64,000 nucleotides of DNA from Bimastos eiseni (GCA_959347315.1 OY365807.1:31912786-31976785); one strand, 5' to 3'. Counted from the first letter of the stretch, positions 35,001-46,100 are shown. Notes: generated from the sequence alone by a model not told the origin. Made by a program: numbers and translations.

Positions 35001-37896
35001 GGGAACTTCTAAATATTTGAAAACTACATGTGCATTGCTCTTACTGTATAGTTGTGCCTTGTTTGACAAATTATCTTGATATTCTAGACTATATTTAAAA
35101 CTTATTCTGTAAAATCAGAACTGAAAATAAAATGATAGATTAAATATATTATTTCAAAATACATATAATGATAAGCTACAACTTTGTAGATTTTCGTCTG
35201 GTTTCATTAAACGTAGGCCTACATTGGACTACATGATAGATTAATAGGAATATATTTTAAACTAACAAACACAACTATACGAACTGAACATAATAGGCTA
35301 CATTCTTAATAGGTGGCCTATACCTTAATTATTAGATAGTCTGCTTGTGTCTGTACGTTATAAAATACTAATCAATGCTGTACTAACCTGTGAATTTCTA
35401 AGCTTGATATTTCAACAGTATTGAAGATATTCTATTTTAACTAGGCGTAGCTTTTAAAACAAACCTATGCGCACACCGCCCAATAAACTGATCAACAGAC
35501 CCAGGAGCACACCGTGTATCAACCTGAGCAACAGACCCATGCGCGCACAGCCCAAAAAACCGATAACAGACCAACGCACGCACCGCCCAATAAAATGATC
35601 AGCAGACCCATGGGCGTAGGGCCTAACACACCATAAACAAACACAAGCGCAAACAGCCCATTAAACTCATCAACTGACCCAGGCGCGCACCGCCCAAAAA
35701 ACCGATAAACAGACCCACGCGCTCACCGCACAATAAGCCAATCAGCAAACCCACGCACGCACCGCCCAAAAAACCGATCAGCAGACCCAAGGGCGCACCG
35801 CCCAATAAAACGACTAACAGACGAGCGTGCGCACCGCCCAATGAACCCATCAACAGACCACTCGCGTACCGCCCAATAGACCAATCAACAGACTCACGCA
35901 CGTAACGTCGCATAAACCGATCAACTGACGCACACCCGCGCCTCCAAGAAAACCGATCACCAGATCCACGTGCGCACAGCAGCATCAACCGATCAAAAAA
36001 CCCACGCGCGCACCGCCGCATCAACCGATCAACAGACACGCGCGCACGGCCGCATCAACCGAGCAACAGACACACGCGCGCACAATCGCATCAACCAATC
36101 AACAGACACACGCGCGCACAGCCGCATCAACTGATCAACCGATACACGCGCACACAGCCGCATCAACCAATCAACAGACACACGCGCGTACAGCCGCATT
36201 AACCGATCAACAGACACGCGCGCACACAGCCGCATCAACTGATCAACCGACACACCCGCACACAACCGCATCAACCGAGCAACAGACACCCGCACACTCA
36301 GCCGCATCAACCGATCAACCGACACACGCGCGCACAGCCACATCAACTGATCAACAGACATCAGCGATTGCTTTAAAAGCAGAATGAATGCGTGTCACTG
36401 GCTGTAGGCCTATTCAGTATTTATGCATCTAACAAAAGACGAGAAATTCATAAGTTAACCACAGTTCTTTCGCAGGATCTCTGATTTGTTGGATAGATTA
36501 AATTGACACCAATCAAGCAGCACGATAAAATAGATTATCGTTTCGCTGTGTGTCTGGTGTGACATGATAATTAGGCCTAGCGCATCAATTGATATGACAT
36601 CAATAAATATCAGGCATCAGCCTGATATTTACTTATTTTAACAGATTGACTCGATTTACAATGTTAGTGCTCTCTGTAGTTCCTTACTGGTTGCTGATCC
36701 GTTTTTTTTCCAGGTGATGTGGGCCATTATGATGAAGATCATCATGTGATCCTCAGTGATCGAATCAAAGAACTGATCAAAGTCAAAGGGTATCAGGTTG
36801 TCCAGCATCTATTATCTATTTGATTTTCTATCAGTCTCAGGCTTAAAGAGACAGGTTCTTCAACAGAACAAGAATTTCGCTTCAAGACAGTTTGCACAAG
36901 TTCAAGAATTGACCGTGGTATGGATACCAAGACAGTAGGTTTCCGAGACCGAAAACACGAAAAGACCTGTCTTGAAACAAAGACTAGGTCTGAAGACCAT
37001 GAAACTCTGCCCTGTGTGTTGTCCCCTACGTTTCTAATGACTTCTGTTTACTGGATCAAACAATGCATGGAATAAGACAATGTTGTCATGCTTATTGGTT
37101 CAAGGTGGCACCTGCTGAGCTGGAGGCCACTCTTCTTAGACATCCGATGGTACTGGATGCAGCTGTCGTTGGCAAAAAAGACGAAAAATTGGGAGAAGCA
37201 CCGAAAGCATACGTAGTTCTTCGACCTCAGGCAAAGGTTTCTGCTGAGGAGCTGCAACGTTATGTCGAGGGTAGGCTGCAGATCTATGCCAACAATTTCG
37301 AGCAGAGATCATTGAAGCATCTTTCACTGGTATTATATTCAGTGGTGTAGACGCGACAGCTTCTTCCCATCTTAACAGCACCATTTGCCTCATCTCCTCT
37401 TGTCGATTCTAAAATATTTTTATCGTATTTCTCATGCAATTTAGGCTACTGACAACTTTCAGAATATATTAGTTATTGGGTGAATACTGAATAGGTTGTT
37501 AACTACAATAGGCCCATGTAAAAAATTGTATGTTAAACCTTTAAGCATATATATTACCTATATTTCTATTATATAAAAATATATTTATTATATATATATA
37601 TTCTATATATAAGTATATAAATTTCAATATATATTCGTTTAATAGTACAGTATAATTATAATCAAAATATAGTATAATTGCAATTCAGCTTTCTCAATTT
37701 CTGGAAAAGGAAACATGTGTGCTTATGAAAATAAGGTTAGAAATTTGCACTGTGTGTTTCATTATTTGATGTTTCAGAGAAAGTTGCACCTTTCAAGAAA
37801 CTTGCGGGTGGAATCGAGTTCCGGTCCGAGATTCCAAAATCTGCAAGTGGGAAGATATTGCGGAGACTACTTAGACAGGAGGCCAATTCTGACTGA
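20071..37896 (+). CDS. 4-coumarate:CoA ligase-like acyl-CoA synthetase, copy B (complete)
   Basis: Tandem paralogue of copy A. Exons: 20071-20397, 21416-21623, 22948-23054, 23339-23541, 25429-25606, 26851-27025, 27988-28088, 28722-28863, 36714-36796, 37105-37270, 37778-37896 (TGA). They total 1809 nt, or 602 residues. Exons 2-11 match copy A exactly in length and phase. Residues ~1-72 are rich in Arg, Ser and Leu with no acidic residue before ~67, consistent with a mitochondrial presequence; the synthetase domain starts near IIRSPYPDL. Motifs: SSGTTGLPK (257-265), YGLTE (401-405), GEVCIRG, TGD (480-482), SDR (495-497), and SGKILRR with catalytic Lys589. The C-terminus NSD is not a peroxisomal signal. 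The start chosen is the first in-frame ATG and leads straight into the conserved domain. Intron 8 is 7.85 kb because of inserted mobile DNA. Substrate unknown. Confidence 0.95.
20603..20775 (+). mobile_element. Non-LTR reverse-transcriptase fragment
   Basis: Within intron 1 of copy B. The frame reads [14 protein letters not shown], then a stop, then [10 protein letters not shown]. This matches the conserved CR1/L2/Jockey-type block (V-LLVLLDLSAAFDTVDH-LLL) around the first catalytic aspartates of the reverse transcriptase. In-frame stops show it is dead. Confidence 0.65.
21945..22375 (-). repeat. Interspersed repeat ending in a GTCT-rich tail
   Basis: Intron 2 of copy B. The left side carries agctggggtacccagcgttgc followed by ccgggtt; this is reminiscent of a repeat motif seen at the ends of retroelements in several animals (from memory, not checked). 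The right side has a cagacagacaga tract and tttatttattta. No intact protein. Confidence 0.45.
22755..22792. repeat. TA dinucleotide microsatellite
   Basis: Short (TA)n run in intron 2 of copy B, just after the octamer taggccta. Confidence 0.8.
24310..24955. mobile_element. Foldback-like element with tandem-repeated inverted ends
   Basis: The left end (about 24317-24400) contains five units of the form cgtcaattgatcccc. The right end (about 24874-24945) contains four copies of the same unit in inverse orientation. Both ends stop internally at the shared phrase atcc-ctgcctatt. A 123-codon minus-strand open frame in the core (24517-24888) has no recognised domain. The structure of repeats within inverted ends is foldback-like. 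It lies in intron 4 of copy B. Confidence 0.65.
25850..25996. mobile_element. Small GC-rich inverted-repeat element
   Basis: Starts aggggcgtc and ends gacgcccct, flanked by cact on both sides (25846-25849 and 25997-26000). The interior has g-rich runs and a short palindrome ggaggcaaagcctcc. No coding frame. Intron 5 of copy B. Confidence 0.5.
27800..27950. repeat. Alternating purine-pyrimidine tract
   Basis: About 150 bases almost entirely of alternating purine and pyrimidine (acacac, atatat, tgcgtgcgtgcg and tacgtac runs), ending some 40 bases before exon 7 of copy B. Likely Z-DNA-prone simple sequence. Confidence 0.7.
28202..28245. repeat. GATGAT simple repeat
   Basis: Short (gatgat)n variants with gac interruptions in intron 7 of copy B. 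Confidence 0.7.
28484..28516 (+). pseudogene. Duplicated fragment of copy B exon 8 inside intron 7
   Basis: A 33-base stretch is identical to exon 8 positions 28812-28844, which encode [11 protein letters not shown]. It lies 206 bases upstream of the real exon's first base. Similarity outside the 33 bases falls off quickly. No splice acceptor or matching phase supports its use as an exon. Confidence 0.8.
28937..29407. mobile_element. TIR element with GGGTC(R)T ends, 471 bp
   Basis: The left end is gggtcgtccataaaggacgt and the right end in reverse complement is gggtcatttacaaatgacgt. The flanking trinucleotide ctg occurs on both sides. Non-coding. The ends resemble those of two other elements in the same intron. 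Confidence 0.65.
31618..32057. repeat. 36-bp minisatellite, about 12 units
   Basis: Near-identical units with consensus ataaatacggggaaagtttc followed by ccattgaatacgttcg. Because 36 is a multiple of three and the unit lacks stops in several frames, open frames of 78-165 codons appear on both strands with 12-residue repeats. These are not evidence of genes. The unit contains the palindrome-like ggggaaagtttccc. Confidence 0.9.
32172..32520. repeat. Tandem repeat of about 143 bp
   Basis: Three units begin ttggctaccta-cgtggtc at 32172, 32314 and 32459. The first two share actcccgcggtcttccgtgg and catgcgtgtctgatcgcaa. A diverged relative (ttggctacctagaccggtc) lies at about 31429, on the other side of the 36-bp satellite. 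Confidence 0.75.
32569..33195 (+). CDS. Unrecognised 208-residue ORF inside repeat element
   Basis: An uninterrupted frame of 627 bases. The N-terminal part has four cysteines in a C..C..C..C arrangement ([19 protein letters not shown]). The middle is very basic ([15 protein letters not shown]) and the C-terminal half is Ser/Thr/Glu-rich and probably disordered. I recognise no family. It lies within the candidate TIR element, after the 143-bp repeats, so it is most likely an element-encoded protein (perhaps a DNA- or RNA-binding accessory protein) or a chance frame. No splice or promoter evidence ties it to the host gene. Function unknown. Confidence 0.3.
   Translation: MIIYTYEASMPHTDMEREVHGEWKVRYPVDKCLGKHDVKISDQYCLWQSDEGTCYKYFCSPEQGERLMPPVGYLRVMRCRMIRRSSGQLERKRKTVSKRANKKGKTPVGKRANPVLNKGHPQDVAPSATTEEIESGPETESYTVASFRETVNPDSPLTVTATIGRNEERSGYTKNRLRSDSSGSRHRRGLEPTPLRDLVASERCTSHL
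33346..33420 (+). mobile_element. C-terminal scrap of CR1/L2-like ORF2
   Basis: Translates to [18 protein letters not shown], the hallmark C-terminal block (R-FS-AAPRLWN-LP) of CR1/L2 retroelements. Only about 75 bases are recognisable, and the block ends abruptly before the next repeat. Confidence 0.7.
33497..33600. mobile_element. Single end of a GGCCGT-type TIR element
   Basis: Contains ggccgtctataaatgacgtc followed by acgcaccc, then gtgacgatttgtgacgaagg and gacgttacgtcatc. The end resembles that at 28937, but no inverse partner was found nearby, so it is a fragment or a one-ended relic. Confidence 0.5.
33600..34180. repeat. Degenerate repeat of ttcatttggggcccctgagatg
   Basis: From about 33850 to 34170, six or seven diverged units of about 60 bp carry tttcattcatttgggg followed by cctgagatgttattttgta. 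Non-coding intron DNA of copy B. Confidence 0.65.
35468..36365. repeat. 36-bp satellite, about 25 units
   Basis: The right half is regular, with units of gccgcatcaaccgatcaaca plus gacacacgcgcgcaca. The left half (35468-35900) is more diverged. The multiple-of-three period opens minus-strand frames of 110 and 138 codons repeating [12 protein letters not shown]; these are artefacts. It lies about 350 bases before exon 9 of copy B. Its unit differs from the other 36-bp array in this intron. Confidence 0.85.
36421..36545. repeat. Dispersed repeat, second copy (see 18365)
   Basis: Same ordered motifs as 18365-18500: gcatctaacaaaagacgag, aaattcataagttaac, tctgatttgttggata, aaattgacacca. It lies directly right of the 36-bp satellite. 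Confidence 0.55.
37560..37680. repeat. AT-rich low-complexity tract
   Basis: Runs of tatatatat and related AT-rich sequence in the last intron of copy B. Confidence 0.6.
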
Positions 37897-38879
37897 TTAC
37901 TCTTACTCATCTAGACACCTAGAGAAGCAAAGTGCCCATGTTAGACCCATACATGACTAATACGGCTATATTGATATCTGCATCATGTAGGCCTATTGTG
38001 AATGGCTCAAAATTAATATCCCAGCAACATTTAATCTTGTAGGCCTATCTACTTCTAGCCAGGCTTGCAGAGAAAATGATTGACCAATCAAAACTGGCAC
38101 AGAATGCACCAGTCAGACATATAATTAGTACCTTGATAGGCCACTAATTATATTAATGTTATTCTTGAAGGTTGTGGGGAAATTTAAGAGCTGTCTCAAC
38201 AGTCTTATTATTTTGAAATGTCGTGTAAAGAGCTGCTACAAATCCAGATGTTAGCTTATGGTCTACAGGCGTCGAATTGCGTCCCTCCCCGTGTGTCTCC
38301 CAGCTGCCATTATATATCAATGGCAGCTTTCTTTCTATCTATTATTGCTTTAGGCAGGTAGGTGGACATCTTAGCATTAGTTTTTTTTACATTTGCGCTG
38401 ACACTGAACTGTTATGCCCTAGAAGTAGCTTGCTACTGACGGTGCTCTAGAAATTGTCATATTTACATTACATAACATTACATCTCTATGAACTGTTGTA
38501 ACTTTCACTGATGGTTAGTCAATCAATAACTATGACTTCTATTCTGTTGGTCTGTCAGGAAATGACTGGTTGGAATGTTCAGGCTCGTACTTAAGATGCT
38601 GATTCTCGGATCAGTGTACTGGCTACGCAACGTGCAGTGTTGGCCACTGAAAGTGTAAGCAGCAGACTAGTTGATCATATTCCAACATTGGACCCATGTG
38701 ATATGGGTCCTGTCAAAATCCCTCCTTGGAGATGCTGTAACTGATCTGTCCACAGTATACATAGTCACTACTGTTAGACCTGAAAACTGCTGTACTTGAA
38801 ATGTTCAATTACTTGCTTTGACAAAGTATATTGTAGCTAAATATTTTTATTCTGAGATATGCTGGAACAGCAGACTAGA
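37897..38879. other. 3' flank of copy B
   Basis: 3' UTR and downstream DNA. No canonical AATAAA lies close behind the stop codon, so the polyadenylation site is not assigned. Taggccta octamers occur near 37988 and 38041. No other gene seen. Confidence 0.4.
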
Positions 38880-39300
38880 TCTTTTTTCAAGTTGTCTGCT
38901 GTCCTTGGACACTGTCAAATGTTCAATGGTGTCATTCCACTTCATGCCGAGCCTCCTCCTTCAGTTTACGCTATATCCATCAACCATCATCCAGCCATTC
39001 GTCTAGGTTTTCCTCTCGTTCTCTTTCCCTTCATTCTTCTCTCTCAATATGTGACCAATCCACTTGCTCTGTCCTTTTCTCTGATAGTCGCCATAAGAGA
39101 TATTTCCTCTTCCAACTCAAGCAGTACCTCTTCATTACTTTAATGCTCTGTCCAGAGGCTCCAGCCAATCTTTTCCATCCTGCACCAGACTCACATCCCA
39201 GAAGCCTCCAGCCTTCTGACGTCTTCCCTTCCCATGTTTCTGATCTGTTTCTACAACATTCCACATCATTGTTTTGACCACACATGTATTCTGCTTTTGC
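38880..39300 (-). mobile_element. Decayed non-LTR retrotransposon C-terminal region
   Basis: The minus strand translates near 39075-39015 to KWIGHILREKNEGKENERK. This resembles the post-reverse-transcriptase RWIGH-LRR block of non-LTR ORF2 proteins. Frameshifts and stops flank it. It lies between the convergent copy B and IQSEC genes. Confidence 0.55.
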
Positions 39301-41330
39301 ATATGGTTATCCAACCGTCTACAATACACAGCATGTGTGTCTGGGGTGTGGGTTGTGCTAATTCAGTGGCTGAGGTGATGGATTGTTGCTTCAGCAGTTA
39401 AGGGGTCTGTCCTTCAAGATTCTCATTCATATGTGCCCTCTAGTGAACGCGGTTATAAAAACTGGCTGTATGTTGTCAGTGGGACGTAAGGGCAGTGATG
39501 GAATGATGACAGGTACTGAAGAAATCTAGAGGTCATATTCTGTTTTTCCCAGTGCAAAATCTTCCCATTTTCTTACCCTTAGCATAATTCATCATAACAG
39601 CTCTTCGGTCTCCTTTGACCTCTGCAACTGGATCAAGTTCTTCATAAAATAGTTCTTCGTATCTCCTCTGACCTAACAAGCTTTCAGCAGCATCCAAATA
39701 TTTTAATTTTTTACTTCACAGCGTACATCCAGGCCCGAGTTGTGGATAAAAGGTCTGATTATAGAAAGTGCAAGGAACATTCAGTCAACACTGTTACCTG
39801 GAACGCTAGGCCTGTAGTGGTGCACAAACAACACATTTTTATTTACTGATACAACTTTTAAAATATCTCTTCGTACACATAATATTTACACTTGCAAGAT
39901 GTAACCTTGTAATTTGCACGGTTGACTATGATGTGCAAATCTGGTTCCAAAAGTCAGTATTAACATCACAAAATAGTAATCTCTCACATATAAACAGTCT
40001 CTGTCTAACAATAACAAATAAATATTTCTTATTAGATTGAAATCTTATTACACTAAAATTAATCACAATCCATAATCTGTAAAAAAATCAGTCTACAGCC
40101 CTCACATCTTAAACAGACTCTGTGAGTTGTTAAGCAGATCACTGTCTTGATACCGCTATGATCAGTTGTAATCTTCATTGTGAGGTGTTTAGGTTCAGCT
40201 ATGATAAAATATCGGACAGAACATTCTTCTGGGTGTTCAATGCCTCAATTTCATTAGTTTTTTAAAACTTTTACAACGAACTCATTTGTTTCTCAGTCAC
40301 TTTTAGTAAACTCTTGTCGTAAAATTGTTCAACATCGTGGTGACTGGATATTAGCATACCCATCCACCAATTCTTGTATGAAATACAAGATTTGCCCAAA
40401 GTAGCTCAATCTGCTCTGGGAACAATTAAATCCAAATTAGCTTGGAGCATTCTTTGTCCTCTGAACAATAATTCATCTTTGGTAATGTGACTGCTGTTAA
40501 TACTGCTGCCAAGATGTTATTCTATAGGAAAGAAAAATCAGAGCCGATGAGATTCTTCGTCATAACCCAGCAAACCAGTTGCTTTCTAGTAAAATGCCAA
40601 CTTAGGCTTGTCTTCAGAACGGCTTTGGCTCCAATCGAAGGCATCTGTTGTTTTAAACAGTGCTTCAGATAATCCAGGCATGGACAGCAACTCCTAACGG
40701 CCAAAATAAACAGATTACTGAAGCATCAACAACACTCACTTGGAAACTGTCCTAGGCCACGCTAAGGGGATGCGTTCAAGGGCTGACCTTCAAATGCTGC
40801 AAATGAATTAATGCATTGAATTTTTCACTCCTGGATCATGTATCAATCACATTGTAGACTAAACATTAGATGTAAAGTGTCTCATATCTGAACAGTAACA
40901 GTACTGCCAATGGCAACTAAAATAACAGCAAGAACAATAGTATCAACAGAAACAATAGGAATACTAAACTTCACAGATGTGTAGTTTGAAACAAAAATAA
41001 TTTAATACAGTTAAACCGTGTCTAGCTAATCAACTTTAATACATAAAAATTTTGTATAATGTGTGCAAAGCATGAGCCAAGTGTTCTACCATATCTGGTA
41101 GATGTAGTCGTATGGTGGCAGATATGTCCATTATGGGATCTTAAGTTAGAAATAATGACCCATGCCATCAGTTCTATTCACTCACGATTCTTCAAATTAA
41201 AACAAACATTTCACCAGTAGAAGTGCAATCAGATTCTCTATACAAGTGTATAATAATCTTTGCTCACAGTTGTGCATTCAGAACACAACAAGGATGCAAC
41301 CCAAAACATTGCATATGCTTTGCATGTCTT
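39301..41330. other. Convergent intergenic DNA
   Basis: Nothing recognisable as coding on either strand. AT-rich; it may contain the 3' UTR of the minus-strand IQSEC gene. Confidence 0.4.
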
Positions 41331-41333
41331 CCA

Positions 41334-41646
41334 TGTTATTATCACTATTATCATTTTTATTATTAGTACTATTATTTTTATTGTTATTATTATTAGTAGT
41401 AGTAGTATTATTATCATCATTGTTATCATTAATAGTACTATTATTAGTATTGTCATTGTTATTATCATTATTATCATAATTAATATTATTATTACTATAA
41501 TTATTAGAAATAATAAAATAATAATAGTACTATTATTATTATTATCACTGTCATTGTTATTATTATTATTAATAGTACAATTATTATTATTGTCATTGTT
41601 ATTATTATTATTATTATTACTGCTGTGATTATTATTATTATTATTC
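41334..41646. repeat. ATT trinucleotide-rich tract
   Basis: About 310 bases dominated by attatt, with gtt, cat and agt interruptions. Long open frames of Ile/Asn/Leu/Val on both strands are artefacts of this composition. Confidence 0.9.
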
Positions 41647-42638
41647 TGTACAATGACCTGACTCCAAACCAATTCAAGTCAAGGATCAACACCGAAATAT
41701 GTGATTAATATGCCATTAATAATTTGTCGCTGATAACCATTTCACAATAATACCCAATTCATAAAACTGCCCGAACTATACGAACTTGTGACTGTAATAT
41801 ACATATTAATCATGACTAACGTAACGGCTTCTTAAGTACTCATGCCACTGTTCATGTTACTCAAAATCCTCAGACCTCACAATGATTTTAAGGTCATGAA
41901 TACTTCTTAAACTCAGACAAATGACAACCTTAAATCACATCATTGGCTGGCCGCTGCTATACAATTTTTGCAGCGATTTCTGAAAAAATCACAAGTGTAA
42001 CCATTTGTGTAAAAGAGAAAACTCAAACATCAGACCATTGTTATGTATAAACCATAGATAACTGAAAAATCACACTTCATGTGACTCCTTTTTACACTCT
42101 GTTCAGACCCGATACTTCTATACTACAAGACTGCTCTCATCCCAGTTCCCATTAGACAAGGACAGGTAAAGCACAATGTAGATTGTCGAGATGTTGACAT
42201 GGAAACGGTTGCCAATAGCAACTGTCGAAAACTGAAGCTGACCTAGTTTCATGTGTTCATCTGCCCACAGTTTTTGGGGTGACAAGGAAGGCGGCGTCAG
42301 GGTCGTTGGCCGGGTGTGTTTGACAACGGTGGCAGACCAAGGAAACGACTGGACCGGTGTGGTTCCTGACAGCTGCCAACGCTCTCAGATTCAGCAGATG
42401 CCTGTCGAAACAAATTTCCACATGAGAGGAACATCTGTTGGAACCTCGTCTGAAGCATCAACAGCTGAGCAGTTGGATGGTCTCTAGAAACTCACAGCAG
42501 ATAAGCTAATGGAGGAGAAGACATTGTCCCATAGAACTAGAACGCGTTATCCGCTGCTGGGGGGGGGTCATCATCACCCACTGCGTCCAATTTGGGAAAG
42601 GAGAAAACACCCTGCCACTGGGTTCAGACTTCCCCGTT

Positions 42639-42683
42639 TTAGACATTTTCCGCATACATTTGGCCCGACTCAGACGTCATCAA
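42639..42683 (-). CDS. Candidate terminal exon of IQSEC
   Basis: After a tttttgtttgacag acceptor, a phase-0 frame gives 14 residues (LMTSESGQMYAENV) and stops with TAA. The phase fits the preceding exon at 43128-43168. No family similarity supports it, and IQSEC tails vary in sequence, so other 3' ends are possible. Confidence 0.3.
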   Translation of the reverse strand: MMTSESGQMYAENV

Positions 42684-43127
42684 CTGTCAAACAAAAACTA
42701 TACATTGATGACCCATAAAATCAATTCCTCATGGTTCTTGTCTGAATGAGAGGACTGTTCCCCAGTTACTTTGGGGACTGTTCCAGGGTTCAAGGCTCAA
42801 TAAAATTGACATCGATGAAAATGGAAATCAGAAACAACTAGAGATCATCTTCAGCCTATCATAAAAATACATTTTAAAAGAGTTTGTTTAAGTAATTTCA
42901 GGGCACTGAAAAGTCCTAAAGTAATGATAAATAATATTAATTAATAAATACAGGAAATTAGAGAACAGCCAGAAATGAATTAATCAATTAACCTATTCAC
43001 CCTGAACTTTTAATTAATACTGTCTTATGCCAAACCAAATGTACATCAAAGTCTAATATTTAATGAGCTTGATAAGTGCCTTAAATAAATAAACTAATTA
43101 ATGTACATGAGCAGAACATGCACTAAC

Positions 43128-46100
43128 CACTCCGCTGTCAAGTGACACACCACTTCCACGTCTAGTGTCTGGAAACATTCCAACATCCACAATTAAAATC
43201 AAACAATAAAAGTTTATCATCAAAGCTTCAAACCTTACAGAATTAACTCACTGATTAATGGTAAATTTATAACAGCCTTACAACAAAAACCAGCAACATG
43301 ATATGATCACTAACATTGTCTTAAAAGGTCACTGAAACTCCTCAAAATTATTTGAAGGCAATTTGTTTCATCCCATACAAGTGGCAGCAATCAGCTTCAA
43401 ACATATCGCACACAAAGACTTTGCAAGTAAAATAAGGCACAAGAGTACACATGGACTTGTAAGTTGGCTGAGAACATTCGTGCAACACAGCCAAGTCGAT
43501 CACAAAACGTAGTTTCATCTGTACAATGTTTGGAACATTGCAAATGTGTAAGACCATGATGTCAACAGGTCTTAACATGTGGTCTTAGGCTAAATTGACA
43601 TTGACCTGTCTTATCGTTTGACCCTAACACTTGAATCTATCTTGGTGAGATGATGACCCGAAATGTTGTGTCTGACATTGTCTAAGTCTGATACTGAAAT
43701 GGTCTCTACTTACGGTCTGCAATGTCAACGAGCGAGTTGCACAGCGGTGACTTCTTGAGTCGCTCACACTCTGGGGCTGAAAGGCGGTTGACGGAAGCAT
43801 CGGCCAACTTCAACATTTCGACATCGACGACTCCAGAGTCCTTACTAAAGCGCGCAAAGTTAGACGTTGAAGGACAGAATTTCTGTTTCTTCAGTTCTTC
43901 TTCAATTCTTAGACCCTCCATTTCTGTTACCTGTTACATCAGTTAGTTAACTGCTATATCATTATTAATATAGCCAATAAATGTCACCAGCTCAATCAAG
44001 AGGGATGGAGTCAATCTACATTTGTTATTCATCAGCTCAGTCGTAAATGATACAGTAAATATACATATGTTATTCATTTGGTTCAATCACCTGTGAACTG
44101 TAATTCTCATTGATCCGTTTACATTCTGAAGATCACAGTAATCCTATTACAATGATTTGTAATCGTAAGCTTAAAATTTCTAAAGTGCTACTCTGAAGCT
44201 AAAGGCAGAGTACCAGCTCATTCATAATTCTTATCACATTAAATATCCTTCCATATCACATTTCTACCCTTATAAAGTTATCAAATCCTCTATCCTTTAT
44301 CATAACCACTTACACTTTGAGGAATGCCTCAAATTGGGATATCACAGAAAGTTGTGCTATATAAATTTACGGATACAATACAATACAATACTACACATAT
44401 GCCAACAGATTTGTTCAGGATCATTACTCTAGAAAGGCCTGAAATGTGCATCAAGGTATCAACCCAAGAACAAGCACTCACGAGTTCTGTGGTTATAGAA
44501 CAACAGTAGACCTATAATCGACCAGACCCTTAATCACAGACACTACTGACCTCTAGAATGGACTCTTTGAGATCGTCGACAAACTTTGTCCTGTCGTGCT
44601 CATTTCGTGCATTCAGCATTATCAGAACGTTTCCTCCCAGGCTTGCAGAAAGTCTAAGGCCATACTTGTAGACTGAAAGACCATCACAGATGTCTCTTAG
44701 GCCTTTAGCCACAAGGAGGCAAATTTTGCACAACTATTGTCAAAGTCCAGAGACTATGAATATACTGCCATCTCTCAACTATGGATGGGAATCCACTGGT
44801 TTGGTTCCATGCGCATATCTGTGTGTAGGTGTGTGTGTAGGTGTGTGTGTAGGTGTGTGTGTAGGTTTCCACACACACATTTAGGTAGGTACACACACAG
44901 TAGGTTTTCTATTCATTGCTATGCACACCTATGACATTTACTGTTCTTAAATATCTGCAACATCATCTACAATGGCAGCGTCTACATGAGGTAATTAAAA
45001 TGAGCTATAGAAAGTAGGGCCCATCCGGATACATACAATAAAATTTGGTAAAAATGTAAAATATATCACATCACAACTTTATTTAAAAATAAGACAATCC
45101 TTAAAAACAATAAAACAATTCCATTTATTATGAGAAGATTGGCAGAAGTTATATAACCAAATAGATTTAGTTATTTTAGACCCTCAAAAGGTACTTTTCA
45201 ATAGGTAAGATAACGGTAAAGGCATAAAGATAACCTATTTCTAAAGTTGACAAAAACAAAATTCTGAACATCAGCAGATGCAACCAAATGGCGCTACTTA
45301 CAAGGTGATTCAAAAATATAAACGACCATTCCGAACAGCGAAAACATCTGGCGAAAACTATAGAGAGGCGTCTTCTTCTTTTTCTTGTTGAATATCTTTG
45401 TAATCTTTTTAAAAAAATTAACAACTAATATAATTCTAATCAAAACATGTGAAACAAATTGAAGTCTTGGAATATTTTGACCAAGTCTTTTACTTTACCT
45501 TCTTGTCTTGTTAAGGCTTTTTCTGATGCACCCTAACCATTATACTTAATGTAAATCACTCCAAAAATAGCTGCTAAAAATTCTGACAAAGTGCTTTGAA
45601 TTTCAATGGGATGCAAAACATGGAATGAAATTACTTTAACTTTAAAATATATGTACATAATTTAAATGCATTTTAAACAATAACTTCAAGTTAGAAACAG
45701 TAAGGGTTAAGGTAAATGAAACTGCTCATTTAAACATGAAAACAATAAGCAATAGTGTAAGTCAAGGTTTAAGTTCAATGGTTTTCTGAAAAATAAAGTA
45801 TTTATCAGCAACGTTTCAAAATATATATCCGGGTGACTATGACAGTCTTTACTTGACAACCAAGACCAAATAACTTCATAAATCTTTGCAACAAAATCAA
45901 CAGCAGAAGACGAACCATGAGGACATCATTGAAGAGGAAGAGTTCTCGCTGATGCTGTCCTGCCTTGTCACGCTTCAGCGGATCAAGAACTTCGTACATG
46001 CGACAATAGCAGACCAGTCTGCGATGCGGAAGAGAGAGCTGCTGGAAACAAAATGACAAGCAAGATACTAATCATAAATCAATCAGAATTTATATAGCAC

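Noticed and set aside
35623..36361. Minus-strand frames of 138 and 110 codons repeating [12 protein letters not shown]
   Set aside because: Artefact of the second 36-bp satellite in intron 8 of copy B.
41238..41692. Asn-rich and Ile/Leu/Val-rich frames up to 144 codons
   Set aside because: Produced by the ATT-rich low-complexity tract.
42251..42718. Plus-strand frames of 78 and 69 codons (for example starting MEEKTLSHRTRT)
   Set aside because: No family similarity and no splice support. They lie antisense to the likely 3' end of IQSEC.
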